18,915 bases of DNA from Kosmotogaceae bacterium UBA1373 (GCA_002305955.1 DBRH01000015.1:53780-72694), one strand, 5' to 3'. Numbered from the stretch's first letter, positions 1 to 7,724 are shown. Program-made: numbers and translations. Notes: a model not told the origin generated them from the sequence alone.

Positions 1-148
1 CAGAGGTAAGAAAGTCGAGATCTTATCGCTCTTCCAGCCTCTCGCCTCAGGTTCCCCAAGGACGGGTCCACGCTCTTGGACGACAACGCTGGACGTCTCA
101 AAGATATGGGCTACGGCTTTTCGTTGATCGAAAACGTGCGAGTCGAGA
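1..148. other. Window edge, no confident gene
   Basis: This stretch lies downstream of the RpiR-type regulator. One minus-strand frame is open from within the end of that gene to the window edge and has a protein-like composition, but it contains no ATG, GTG or TTG. The plus-strand frames contain stops at 7-9 and 125-127, or look like arginine/serine-rich antisense. I see no clear terminator. It could be the remnant of a decayed gene or plain intergenic DNA; sequence to the left of the window is needed to decide. Confidence 0.3.
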
Positions 149-970
149 CTACAGATATCTCTTCTTGTCCAGTGTCCTGTCGACTTTTTCCAGAGTTTTC
201 AGCGTGTCGTCCCTCATTTTGATCACTTTTTCCAGCAACAACTGAATCACGACCAGCTGGCAGACTCTTGGTTGCAGCTGCGGTATGCCTGTCTCATGAC
301 CACCCTGGGCGACGTAGATGGTCTCTTTCGCCGCGCTCACTATCCTCGAGCCGACCCCTCCAGTTATCGCTATGGTGTAGGCGCCGGAATCGGTGGCAAC
401 CTCGATAGATTTCACCGTGTCACGTATATTGCCACTGGCGGAGATACCGAAGACTATATCTTTCTCGTTAAGCGAAACGGCCGTCATGATCTGGAGATGC
501 GGATCGGTGTAGTAAGCCGTCGAGAAACCGGCCCTCATGAAGAGCGTGGCTCCGAACTCGGCCACGATTCCGCTCGAGGCAACTCCGAAAAATATCAGTC
601 TGTTCGCTCTTACGATCCGCCTGGATATTCCATCGAGCTGCCCATCATCCAGCAGCTGGTTCTGCTGATTGAGCGCACCGATCAATTCCGAGATCAACTC
701 GTTTTTATCGGCGTACACGACAGGGGTGGAGAGAGAAAGCTCTCTGGCGATCTGTATCTTAAGGGACTGGTAACCGTCGAAGCCCAGTTTTTTCGAAAGT
801 CTGAAAATCGTGGTCTCGCTAGTTCCGGCCAGAACGGACAGCTCGCTGATGGAGTGGTGAATCACGTCGTCCGGGAAGTCTATAATATATCTGGCGGCCT
901 TCTGTTCGGCCGGATTAAGACCTTTGAGCATCGCTTTCAATTTTCCGTTTATTGCGTATTCTTCTCCCAT
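149..970 (-). CDS. RpiR/MurR-family transcriptional regulator
   Basis: A 273-residue cytoplasmic regulator with the standard RpiR layout. The N-terminal helix-turn-helix domain is at about residues 1-77, with the recognition region ISELSVLAGTSETTIFRLSK at 41-60. The C-terminal sugar-isomerase (SIS) domain is at about 120-245, including FFGVASSGIVAEF and the phosphosugar-loop-like GISASGNIRDT at 175-185. Family members bind DNA through the HTH and sense phosphorylated sugars through SIS. The start at 970 is chosen because GAGGAAGGT lies immediately upstream and the HTH domain begins right after it; the reading frame extends further upstream, but that extension is arginine-rich antisense of the glycosyltransferase gene. 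It overlaps the end of the glycosyltransferase gene by 22 bp and is the last recognised gene of the sugar operon, so it is the obvious candidate regulator of that operon. The effector sugar phosphate cannot be read from sequence. Confidence 0.92.
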   Translation of the reverse strand: MGEEYAINGKLKAMLKGLNPAEQKAARYIIDFPDDVIHHSISELSVLAGTSETTIFRLSKKLGFDGYQSLKIQIARELSLSTPVVYADKNELISELIGALNQQNQLLDDGQLDGISRRIVRANRLIFFGVASSGIVAEFGATLFMRAGFSTAYYTDPHLQIMTAVSLNEKDIVFGISASGNIRDTVKSIEVATDSGAYTIAITGGVGSRIVSAAKETIYVAQGGHETGIPQLQPRVCQLVVIQLLLEKVIKMRDDTLKTLEKVDRTLDKKRYL

Positions 971-2148
971 ACCTTCCTCAACTCTTCTTTGGTGTCGACG
1001 AATCTTTCGAGCAATCTGTCGGTTTCGCGTTCGGCCTCTTCCTGGTTCATCTCCAGCGTTCTGGCGACGAAGCCGGCCACTCTTGCGAAGTACACCGGCA
1101 CCAGAAGTTCTATCAGTCTGCTTCTGAGTTCTCTCTTCCTGTAAGTCGATGAGATTTTGTATACGACCTCGACCCACAGATCATCGGCCACTATCGCATT
1201 TTCCTTCGAGAAGGTCGAGAGTTTCTGTGTGATTTCGCCCCCGAGAACACTCTCGCTGAAGTCCAGCCGGGTCCGGATACCCTCGTAACATTTGCTCATC
1301 ATGTTGTCCATATCCACCTGTAAAGGTTCGGCCTCTCCTCCAACGGCCTCTCCGTAAACGGGTACCGTTTCGTATCCTGCGATCGCTTCCCACTTCTCGC
1401 GGTATTTTTCCATCAGTGCGAACAGAGTGCCGACGACTTCCCTGAACATGTTTCCCAGCTGCTTACCCGGGTCTTTTACATCGTGGATCTTGCTCCCCAG
1501 AGCAGCCTGGTATATCTTTCCCCTGGCTTCGTTTATCGCGGAAGTCGTCATCCAGATATCGATACCAAACCTGGAGATATCACAGTTCCAGGCTTCTACC
1601 GGCATCGACACATAATAGTCTATCATCTCTCTGCCCACACCGAAGTCGCCACCGATAGGCTGGCGCACTTTTCTCCCGTAAAGCGACGTTGTTAAGGGAT
1701 AGCAGATACTGTTGGTGATGGTTCCGTCGTATTTATGGCGGATATAATAAGGGGCCACGTATGAAGCATCCAGATTAATAATTGGCCCGGCCAGTCTCTC
1801 TATCCAGAAAGGCTCGACACTCCTGAGGTCGGAATCGAGAAAAACCACGGCTTTGGCGCCCAGACGGCTCGCGAGCTCCAGGATAGATCTCATCGCGCTT
1901 CCCTTGCCGGATATTCCTGTGTACTTGAACGACAGGAGATCTAGGCCCATAGAGTTGGCCGAATAGAAAGATCCCTCCGTTCCGTCACCGGAGCCCCCGT
2001 CGGAATTCACTATGCAGCTTTTCAATTCGGGGAAATACTCCTTGAGTCCCCTGGAAGAAACCTCGACGACGTGTTTTATCGTGGATCGGTTGTTGAAACT
2101 GGGTATGCCCACCACAATATCGTATGAATCATGCTTCAAACCGGACAA
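949..2148 (-). CDS. GT-A glycosyltransferase, glucosyl/mannosyl-glycerate synthase-like
   Basis: A soluble glycosyltransferase of about 399 residues. Residues numbered from the TTG start: a nucleotide-binding strand VVGIPSFNN near 12-20, SDGGSGDGT near 49-57, GKGSAMR near 81-87, the metal-binding FLDSDLRSVEPFWI with D-S-D at 105-107, the acceptor-loop motif QPIGGDFG near 163-170, FGID near 194-197 and a metal-ligand-like histidine in KIHDVKDPG near 222. This order of motifs is known from mannosylglycerate synthase and glucosyl-3-phosphoglycerate synthase (GT78/GT81-type enzymes), so transfer of a sugar from a nucleotide sugar to glycerate, phosphoglycerate or a similar acceptor is a reasonable inference; the acceptor is not proven. 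The C-terminal part is helical. An in-frame ATG exists at 2163, but the codons after it form a strong GGGAGG site seven bases before a TTG at 2148, which I take as the start. The gene follows the MalG-type permease by about 20 bp. Confidence 0.85.
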   Translation of the reverse strand: MSGLKHDSYDIVVGIPSFNNRSTIKHVVEVSSRGLKEYFPELKSCIVNSDGGSGDGTEGSFYSANSMGLDLLSFKYTGISGKGSAMRSILELASRLGAKAVVFLDSDLRSVEPFWIERLAGPIINLDASYVAPYYIRHKYDGTITNSICYPLTTSLYGRKVRQPIGGDFGVGREMIDYYVSMPVEAWNCDISRFGIDIWMTTSAINEARGKIYQAALGSKIHDVKDPGKQLGNMFREVVGTLFALMEKYREKWEAIAGYETVPVYGEAVGGEAEPLQVDMDNMMSKCYEGIRTRLDFSESVLGGEITQKLSTFSKENAIVADDLWVEVVYKISSTYRKRELRSRLIELLVPVYFARVAGFVARTLEMNQEEAERETDRLLERFVDTKEELRKVWEKNTQ

Positions 2149-2169
2149 AATAGAACCTCCCATTCCGTT

Positions 2170-3465
2170 TTATTCTTTGACTCCTCCGGCGGTGAAACCG
2201 GATGTGAGATACTTCTGCATGAGGCTGAATATAATTATTATGGGGATTGCCGAGACCACAGAGGCCGCCATCAGTCTTCCCCATACCGCATGTGCCGAAC
2301 CGGAGAAAGTGCTAAGGCCTATAGGCAGTGTGAAGAGATCTTTGTAAGACTTCAAGCCGAGAAAGGCCGAAGCGAAAAGGTATTCGTTCCAGCCTATCAT
2401 GAATGCGTATATATATACAGTGGCGATCGCCGGCAGAGAAAGGGGTATAACGATTCTGAAGATCGCCTGAACACGCGAACAGCCATCGATAATAGCCGCT
2501 TCTTCTATCGAATAGGGTATGGTTCTGAAGTAATTACCCAGCATATACAAAGAAACCGGTAGAGTCTGGATAACGTAAACCATAATCAGATAGATGCTCG
2601 TACCCAGGGGTGAGGAGAGGATTCCCAGCTTTACGGCCATCTGATAAAGCGGGACCATTATCACGGTGCCTCCGAACAGATACACAAACAGCACCGATCT
2701 CTGTACCGTTCCTCTCCCTTTGAAGCGAAGCCTTGAAAAGGCATAGGCTCCCAGAATGGCGACAAAAAGACTAATTAGGGCCGACGTACCGGCGAACATC
2801 AGGGAGTTTCCCAGATACTTCAAGAAGGGAAACTCGCTGGCTTTCTCTTCGAGTATCCTGTTTTTCTGTGCCTGATAAGCCCCGAGTTGTGACCTGGCCC
2901 TTTCCAGTCCCGCCGATATCGACTCGTCTGTCAGGGCCTTCTCGATCTCGCTCCTGAGATCGTTGAATTTCTTTATGTCGTTGGCACCGAAGATCGATTT
3001 CATGTTTTCTTCAAGTACGATCGCCTCTTCGGTACCGTTTTTCATGGCTCTCTCGGTGAAAGCTTCACGGTCTTCGACCTTCATTCCGCTGAAGTCTATA
3101 ACCAGATCGACTATATCCTTCAGTTCTTTCTCCTTCTCTTTGAGCTGCACGTTGTGTACGTATTCTGTGTAAGCATCTCTAGAGGAAGTTATCTCCTCCA
3201 GTTCGGCGATCTTCTTCAGCACGGGCTCGAGGTTGGCCCGCGTTATTTCGTCGCCGAAGAACTCCGTCTCGCTGCTCTGAATGAGTCCGAAGATCTCCTT
3301 GTAATTTCTGGTGGTAAAATCGGAAAAGCTCATCTTGTTTGGGTCGTAATCGGCTTTCAGAGATACGTGTATCATAAAATAGAAGGGCACCAGAATGAAG
3401 AAACATATCAAAAATATACCCGTGAAAAACAGCGCCTTCTTGAATGGCGAGGCTCTCTTCACCAT
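2170..3465 (-). CDS. Sugar ABC transporter permease, MalG type, with large extra loop
   Basis: An inner-membrane permease of the MalG/carbohydrate-uptake-1 family. TM1 is at about 12-33. The conserved permease core occupies about 218-425 and carries the EAA loop EEAAIIDGCSRVQAIFRIVIPL at 321-342, which docks on the ATPase. MalG-type permeases are usually about 280 residues; this one has 431, because about 145 extra residues (about 64-208) sit between TM1 and the second membrane segment, on the outer face. The insertion is rich in Glu, Lys, Leu and Ile and looks largely alpha-helical with coiled-coil potential. The start overlaps the stop of the MalF-type gene (ATGGTGA, 7 bp overlap), with AAGGTG upstream, which indicates translational coupling. 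No ATPase gene is present in the window. Confidence 0.92.
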   Translation of the reverse strand: MVKRASPFKKALFFTGIFLICFFILVPFYFMIHVSLKADYDPNKMSFSDFTTRNYKEIFGLIQSSETEFFGDEITRANLEPVLKKIAELEEITSSRDAYTEYVHNVQLKEKEKELKDIVDLVIDFSGMKVEDREAFTERAMKNGTEEAIVLEENMKSIFGANDIKKFNDLRSEIEKALTDESISAGLERARSQLGAYQAQKNRILEEKASEFPFLKYLGNSLMFAGTSALISLFVAILGAYAFSRLRFKGRGTVQRSVLFVYLFGGTVIMVPLYQMAVKLGILSSPLGTSIYLIMVYVIQTLPVSLYMLGNYFRTIPYSIEEAAIIDGCSRVQAIFRIVIPLSLPAIATVYIYAFMIGWNEYLFASAFLGLKSYKDLFTLPIGLSTFSGSAHAVWGRLMAASVVSAIPIIIIFSLMQKYLTSGFTAGGVKE

Positions 3466-4331
3466 TTCAACACCTTCTTCACGTACATAGTGATCAGGCC
3501 AAGCATTATAACCATCAGAATGGTCGCGATGGCGGCAGCCACACCGAACTCGGGCGATGTGGTCCCTATGACCCTCTCGTATATGAAGATAGGCAGCGTT
3601 CCGGCCTTCTTGCTTATTAGATACACCTCGTCGAACTTGTAGAAATTCCAGATCCCCCTCATCAAGGCCACTGCACCCATGACGAAGTAGAGCTCGGGTA
3701 ATGTGATATTAGTGAATTTTTTCCAGGGCGATGCCCCATCCATTTCGGCGGCTTCGTAGTATTCGTCGGGAATCGACTGTAATCTTGAAAGGATCATGAG
3801 ATAGACGAAGGGAAAGTTGCGCCAGATATTGAAAATTGAAGCCACGATAAAGGCGTTGTTCGAGTTGTTCAGCAGATCTAACTGTGGCGATATCCATCTG
3901 AGCTGCCTGCCGAATATCTCGACGAAGGGGCCGAGACTCGGGTCGAAAATGTATTGCCACGAGAAGACTATCGAAATCAGTGGCGTTATGTATGGTAAAA
4001 GAACTATAGTTCTCACGATCGATCTGCCCTTGAATTCCTTGTTCAGCATCAACGCAACTCCAAGACCGAGCAGAAGACTTCCACCGACAGTCATTAGCGT
4101 AAAGCCGACGGTTATGAAGAATGACTTCCAGAAGGCCCCGTCTTTCAGGACTCGCAAATAGTTATCGATCCCGACGAAAGTCGATCTGGTTATTCCATAA
4201 TCGAAAAAGGATATATAGATGTTGTAGGCGACCGGGTAGAGGATCAGTATCATGAGAAGAATTACCGTGGGTGATACCAGTCTCCAGCCAAGCCTGTTTT
4301 CATTTTTCAACATAGTGGAAACGCTTTGCAT
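3459..4331 (-). CDS. Sugar ABC transporter permease, MalF type
   Basis: A 290-residue inner-membrane permease with about six hydrophobic segments and the EAA loop YYEAAEMDGASPWKKFTNIT at about residues 191-210. It forms the heterodimeric channel with the downstream MalG-type permease. The length is normal for the short MalF/UgpA-like subgroup, which lacks the large P2 loop of enterobacterial MalF. The ATG at 4331 is chosen because a perfect GGAGGT lies eight bases upstream; the frame extends 12 codons further, but that extension runs back through the hairpin at 4352-4379. The gene is separated from the binding-protein gene by this terminator-like hairpin and its ribosome binding site begins directly after the U-tract. 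Confidence 0.93.
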   Translation of the reverse strand: MQSVSTMLKNENRLGWRLVSPTVILLMILILYPVAYNIYISFFDYGITRSTFVGIDNYLRVLKDGAFWKSFFITVGFTLMTVGGSLLLGLGVALMLNKEFKGRSIVRTIVLLPYITPLISIVFSWQYIFDPSLGPFVEIFGRQLRWISPQLDLLNNSNNAFIVASIFNIWRNFPFVYLMILSRLQSIPDEYYEAAEMDGASPWKKFTNITLPELYFVMGAVALMRGIWNFYKFDEVYLISKKAGTLPIFIYERVIGTTSPEFGVAAAIATILMVIMLGLITMYVKKVLKW

Positions 4332-4345
4332 GAGAAACGACCTCC

Positions 4346-4379
4346 AAAAAAGGAAGGCCCCGCTCAACCGGGGCCTTCC
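4346..4379 (-). terminator. Intra-operon terminator/attenuator hairpin
   Basis: A perfect 11-bp stem: GGAAGGCCCCG (4352-4362) and CGGGGCCTTCC (4369-4379) enclose a six-base loop. On the minus strand it is followed by six U residues (4346-4351), then immediately by the GGAGGT of the MalF-type gene. This is a textbook intrinsic terminator placed between the solute-binding protein and its permeases. In many binding-protein transporters partial termination or 3'-end protection at such a site raises binding-protein mRNA over permease mRNA; that role here is inference. Confidence 0.88.
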
Positions 4380-4388
4380 CGGAAGACA

Positions 4389-5684
4389 CTACCTTCCAAT
4401 TAATTTTCTAATATCGTCTCTCCAGAAGGTGAGGACCTCGTCGGGTGTTGCGTTGTTGTCGAACATCATTACTATTCCATTGCCTATCGTGAAGGCTCCG
4501 GATATCTTACCCATTTCTGGAAAGACCTTGCCTTCAACATATCCGAACTTCTCGATGTTCTCCAGCCCGTAGATGATCGATCTGATCTTTTCCGCACCGT
4601 AGCTCTTGTAGATTCCCTTCGGATCGTTTATGAAGGCTTCGCTCTCGGCAACCGATGATCTGGTGGGAAGCATGCCGCCAGGGGCCATGTGTATGTACTT
4701 TATATAGTTGTCCGGTTTGAACATGAAATCGAGGAATTTGAGTACATCGAGCTTGTTTTGCGAGGTCTTCGTCACTGCGAGGGAAATGACCTGACCGAAC
4801 GAGGAAGACCTGCTGTTGGACATGAAGGGAGCGAACTCAGTGTTCTTGACTATATCCGGATCGAACTCGCTTATTATAGTCGTCTGGATCTCGGCGAGCG
4901 CCAGATCGTCCATAACGTACGTGGAATAGAAGAACATCGGTGTTTTGCTGGCGAGATAGAGTTCTCTTGCCTGCTTCCAGTAGGTGTGCCCCGGAGCGGA
5001 ATAGGCACCGAGGTCTTTGTAGTACTGGAGAACCTCTTTCATCTGCGAAGAGTTTATGGTTACATTGCCGTCTTTGTCGAATATACGCGCTCCGTTGGAA
5101 AGTGAGAAGATAGTGAAAACCTGTTCGGCGTAAGCGTCATTCGTCTTTCCAAGAACGATGCCGTACATTCCCTCTTCAGGTTTGTGGAAGTATTTGGCTG
5201 CCGTCATTATCGATTCCCAGGTTGTCGGAGCTTCAAGTCCCGCAGCCTCGAACCAGTCTTTTCTGTACCAGATACCCTGTACCCATCCATGATATGGAAT
5301 GGCGAAATACTCGTTTCCCGCCGGTGTGATGACAAACCTGGTAGCGCCCGTGTAGAAATCGCCGGCATTGTCTATGAATCTGGTCGGTATGGCCGTGTCT
5401 AAAAGACCGTCGGCACCAAGCCCGAGTATAGTCTCGGCGCCCGCCTCGATCACATCGGGAAGAGTCCCGGCCGCCGCTGCCGCAGCTAGTCTTGAGAACA
5501 TCGCGTTCTCCTCAATCGCGACGACTTCGACTTCGATGCCTGTCTCGATCTCAAAGGATTCCATGATCTGTGCAATTACCTGCTGCCTGCTCTCTTCTTC
5601 CTGGGTGTGCCAGTAAACTAATCTGGCGCTGGCCGTAACCACCAGGAAGATGATAAGAAAAGCTACAAAGAAAATTTTTTTCAC
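4389..5684 (-). CDS. Extracellular sugar-binding protein of ABC transporter
   Basis: A family 1 (MalE/UgpB-like) solute-binding protein of 431 residues. Residues 1-20 form a signal peptide (KK, hydrophobic core, TASA with probable cleavage after Ala20), so the mature protein starts RLVYWHTQEE. There is no lipobox cysteine, so it is predicted to be soluble in the periplasm or toga space. Typical family features follow: a first strand, then ESFEIETGIEVEVVAIEE, the alanine-rich LAAAAAAGTLPDVIEAG, YHGWVQGIWYRKDWFEAAGL around 135-155 and many aromatic residues that can stack on sugars. The GTG at 5684 is chosen over the TTG at 5699 because the sequence between them is a strong GGAGGTGAT ribosome binding site. 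It is the first gene of the operon, downstream of a recognisable promoter. The ligand cannot be deduced, although the linked glycosyltransferase suggests a glycoside or compatible-solute-like sugar as one possibility. Confidence 0.93.
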   Translation of the reverse strand: MKKIFFVAFLIIFLVVTASARLVYWHTQEEESRQQVIAQIMESFEIETGIEVEVVAIEENAMFSRLAAAAAAGTLPDVIEAGAETILGLGADGLLDTAIPTRFIDNAGDFYTGATRFVITPAGNEYFAIPYHGWVQGIWYRKDWFEAAGLEAPTTWESIMTAAKYFHKPEEGMYGIVLGKTNDAYAEQVFTIFSLSNGARIFDKDGNVTINSSQMKEVLQYYKDLGAYSAPGHTYWKQARELYLASKTPMFFYSTYVMDDLALAEIQTTIISEFDPDIVKNTEFAPFMSNSRSSSFGQVISLAVTKTSQNKLDVLKFLDFMFKPDNYIKYIHMAPGGMLPTRSSVAESEAFINDPKGIYKSYGAEKIRSIIYGLENIEKFGYVEGKVFPEMGKISGAFTIGNGIVMMFDNNATPDEVLTFWRDDIRKLIGR

Positions 5685-5721
5685 CTTTATCACCTCCAAA
5701 GGAATATTTTTTCGTATTGCT

Positions 5722-5749
5722 ATGATAGCAGGAACTCGATCGCTAACAA
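5722..5749 (-). promoter_or_regulatory. Promoter of the sugar transport operon with overlapping palindrome
   Basis: On the minus strand, TTGTTA (5744-5749) and TATCAT (5722-5727) are separated by 16 bases, about 38 bases upstream of the binding-protein start. The -10 hexamer lies inside a perfect 13-base palindrome, TGCTATGATAGCA (5718-5730). A repressor bound there would block the promoter, and the RpiR-type protein at the end of the operon is a candidate, though the RpiR site is not known here. The assignment is from pattern only. Confidence 0.5.
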
Positions 5750-6038
5750 AAACCTATGAGCTATGAAGAGGAGCGTTGAGAGATGATGAGAGGTCTTCTG
5801 AGGGGATTATCGAAATAAATCGGTCGAAAATGGGTGACAGGATTTCGAGCATCACCTTCGGAATAGTGTTAGGAGACGTTTTCCGAGAAGAGGGCGAGAG
5901 CGAAGCGAACTCTCGATGTTCCTTCCCGTGTTTTTACCCACAACGCACAACCATGGCTTAAAGACCCGAAACGACGAATGATATTGTTTTTCTAGTGATA
6001 TAATCGAATGCAACAATCAATATTTTGCTGGGGGGTAA
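5750..6038. promoter_or_regulatory. Divergent intergenic region with extended -10 promoter for the serine hydrolase
   Basis: Between the divergent sugar operon and the hydrolase gene there is no convincing coding region; the one short plus-strand reading frame (5776-5961) has no good ribosome binding site or family resemblance. Near its right end is TGATATAAT: a -10 hexamer TATAAT at 5999-6004 with the extended TG at 5996-5997, without a good -35. It lies about 35 bases before the hydrolase start and is the probable promoter of that gene. Six G residues at 6030-6035 form the ribosome binding site. Confidence 0.55.
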
Positions 6039-7523
6039 ATGATGAGAAAAATGCTGCTAGGATTGTTCGTATTTCTGGTCGTTGTTGCTTCTGGAATGAC
6101 TTTCGAGCAAAAGGATATTTCCGAGTTTTTTGACATCACGATGAACGATTTCTTGGAGAAGTATGAGATTCCCGGCGCCGTGCTTAGTTTCGTGAGTGAT
6201 GGAGAGGTCTTATATGTTAAGGGTTACGGTTATTCCGATCTTGAGAGCAAGACGCCGATGAAAGCCGACTCGCTGGTACGGATCGGTTCTGTGTCCAAGC
6301 TCTTCACGTGGATTTCGCTGATGCAGCTGTATGAACTCGGAGAAATCGATCTCGAAGCGAATGTCAATGACTATATTTCCGAGTTCAAAGTTCCAGACAC
6401 TTTCCCGCAACCGATCACCATTGAGAATCTTTTGACTCATACACCGGGCTTTGAAGAAACGCCATACAACGTAATTCAATTTGAAGAATACACCGTGCAA
6501 CCACTCGGAGAAGCTCTGAAATGGATGCCGGAGCGAGCATTTGAACCGGGAAAATTCGCGGCGTACTCGAATTACGGAACGGCTCTGGCGGGATATATCG
6601 TTCAAGAAGTCTCGGGCGTTGAATTCTCCGACTACGTGGATATGAATATAATCGAGAAGCTCGGAATGAAAAGCACAACCGTAAAGCAGGAACTAGAACC
6701 CGATCTCAGGGCGAGAATGAGCACGGGTTACTACTACTTGGATGGAAGGAACGAACCTCTGACTCCTTTCGAGAAAATCACCATCCCGCCCGCCGGATCA
6801 ATCACATCGAGCGCCGGCGATATGGCGAAATTCATAATAGCCAATATCCAGAAGGGGGAGTTCGAGGGAGAACGTATCCTGAACGAGGAGACCGCCGAGT
6901 TAATGCAAAGTGTGCACTTTCGGCATGATCCAAGGCTTAACGGAATGTGTTATGGCTTCTACGAAATGAGTATGAACGGACTTCGATTGATCGGGCACGG
7001 CGGTGACACGATTTTCTTTCACTCTCTCCTGGTGTTCTCTACTGAAGACAACTGGGGGTTTTTCGTTTCCTTCAACTCAAATGGAAAAGGTTCTGCAAGA
7101 GATGCATTGCTCAGCGCTTTCATGGATAGATTCTATCCCGTCGATCAATCTATCGAAAGGAAGGAAGTCGCTTACTTCGATAAGATAAAAATAACCGGTG
7201 ATTATATATCTAACAGAAGAGTCTTCTCCGATCCTTTCGAAAGACTCGAGTCCTGGATGAATCCGGACGTTACCGCTGAAATGTCGCCAGATGGAGATCT
7301 TATCATACAGGGCTTAGAATACTGCTTCATCGACGATAACCTTGCGATGGCAAAGAATGAAAAAAGCCTCGTTGCTTTCAGAACCGAGGGTGCGAAGAGT
7401 TATTTTTTCCCCAATTCAGCACCGATCCTCGCATTTGAAAAAATACCCTGGTACATGAGCCAGAAACTGGTTGGGAGCATGATTTTTGTCCTGCTGGCAG
7501 GGCTGTTCCTTTTGCTCCCCTAG
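6039..7523 (+). CDS. Secreted serine hydrolase, beta-lactamase/penicillin-binding-protein-like (class C fold)
   Basis: A 494-residue member of the beta-lactamase-like serine hydrolases (AmpC/EstB/FmtA relatives). Residues 1-20 are a signal peptide or N-terminal anchor. The catalytic signatures are all present: SxxK as S84-V-S-K87, YxN as Y176-S-N178 (AYSNYG), and H320-G-G322 (IGHGGDT) in place of KTG. THTPGF near 133-138 is typical of the family. A linker of about 100 residues leads to one hydrophobic segment (about 470-493) at the extreme C-terminus, so the protein is probably anchored with its catalytic domain outside. Relatives with this linker often continue with several more membrane segments; this one stops after the first. 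Role could be peptidase, esterase or peptidoglycan-related; true antibiotic hydrolysis is not implied. ATGs at 6039 and 6042 are both possible, and spacing to the G-run slightly favours the second. Monocistronic. Confidence 0.9.
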   Translation: MMRKMLLGLFVFLVVVASGMTFEQKDISEFFDITMNDFLEKYEIPGAVLSFVSDGEVLYVKGYGYSDLESKTPMKADSLVRIGSVSKLFTWISLMQLYELGEIDLEANVNDYISEFKVPDTFPQPITIENLLTHTPGFEETPYNVIQFEEYTVQPLGEALKWMPERAFEPGKFAAYSNYGTALAGYIVQEVSGVEFSDYVDMNIIEKLGMKSTTVKQELEPDLRARMSTGYYYLDGRNEPLTPFEKITIPPAGSITSSAGDMAKFIIANIQKGEFEGERILNEETAELMQSVHFRHDPRLNGMCYGFYEMSMNGLRLIGHGGDTIFFHSLLVFSTEDNWGFFVSFNSNGKGSARDALLSAFMDRFYPVDQSIERKEVAYFDKIKITGDYISNRRVFSDPFERLESWMNPDVTAEMSPDGDLIIQGLEYCFIDDNLAMAKNEKSLVAFRTEGAKSYFFPNSAPILAFEKIPWYMSQKLVGSMIFVLLAGLFLLLP

Positions 7524-7565
7524 AGTTTTTGGAACTCAATTCGAACCCAGATGCAAGACCTAATA

Positions 7566-7614
7566 CCCGCCCTTCGAAAAAACGGATGAACCGTCCGCTC
7601 TTTCGAAGGGCGGG
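7566..7614 (+). terminator. Long hairpin after the serine hydrolase
   Basis: A perfect 14-bp stem, CCCGCCCTTCGAAA (7566-7579) with TTTCGAAGGGCGGG (7601-7614), lies 42 bases after the stop. The loop holds a small secondary stem ACGG/CCGT (7582-7585, 7591-7594). It is followed by TTCTATATGTG, only a weak U-tract, so termination may be inefficient or the structure may mainly protect the mRNA 3' end. Confidence 0.65.
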
Positions 7615-7695
7615 TTCTATATGTGTATGTTTTCCTCGCCAGGAGTTTCGTAACCGATTCTTTACATCAAATCCCGATAAAACCACTCACATATA

Positions 7696-7724
7696 TTGAC
7701 AAAGCCGAGTTAATTGGGTAGAAT
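7696..7724 (+). promoter_or_regulatory. Consensus sigma-70-type promoter of candidate small RNA
   Basis: A perfect -35 TTGACA (7696-7701), a 17-base spacer and TAGAAT (7719-7724, one mismatch). The expected transcription start is near 7731. It is among the best matches to the housekeeping promoter consensus in the window, yet no plus-strand protein gene follows before a terminator at 7901-7924 and the convergent tex gene. Confidence 0.75.

Noticed and set aside
272..1144. Long plus-strand open frame of 290 codons opposite the RpiR-type gene
   Set aside because: It has no ribosome binding site or family resemblance and lies entirely antisense to a clear RpiR protein with HTH and SIS domains.
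971..1177. N-terminal extension of the RpiR-type protein by 69 residues
   Set aside because: The extension is arginine-rich antisense-like sequence inside the glycosyltransferase gene; the ATG at 970 has a good ribosome site and begins the normal domain.
5776..5961. 61-codon plus-strand frame upstream of the serine hydrolase
   Set aside because: It has no ribosome binding site, no recognisable motif and lies in the divergent promoter region.
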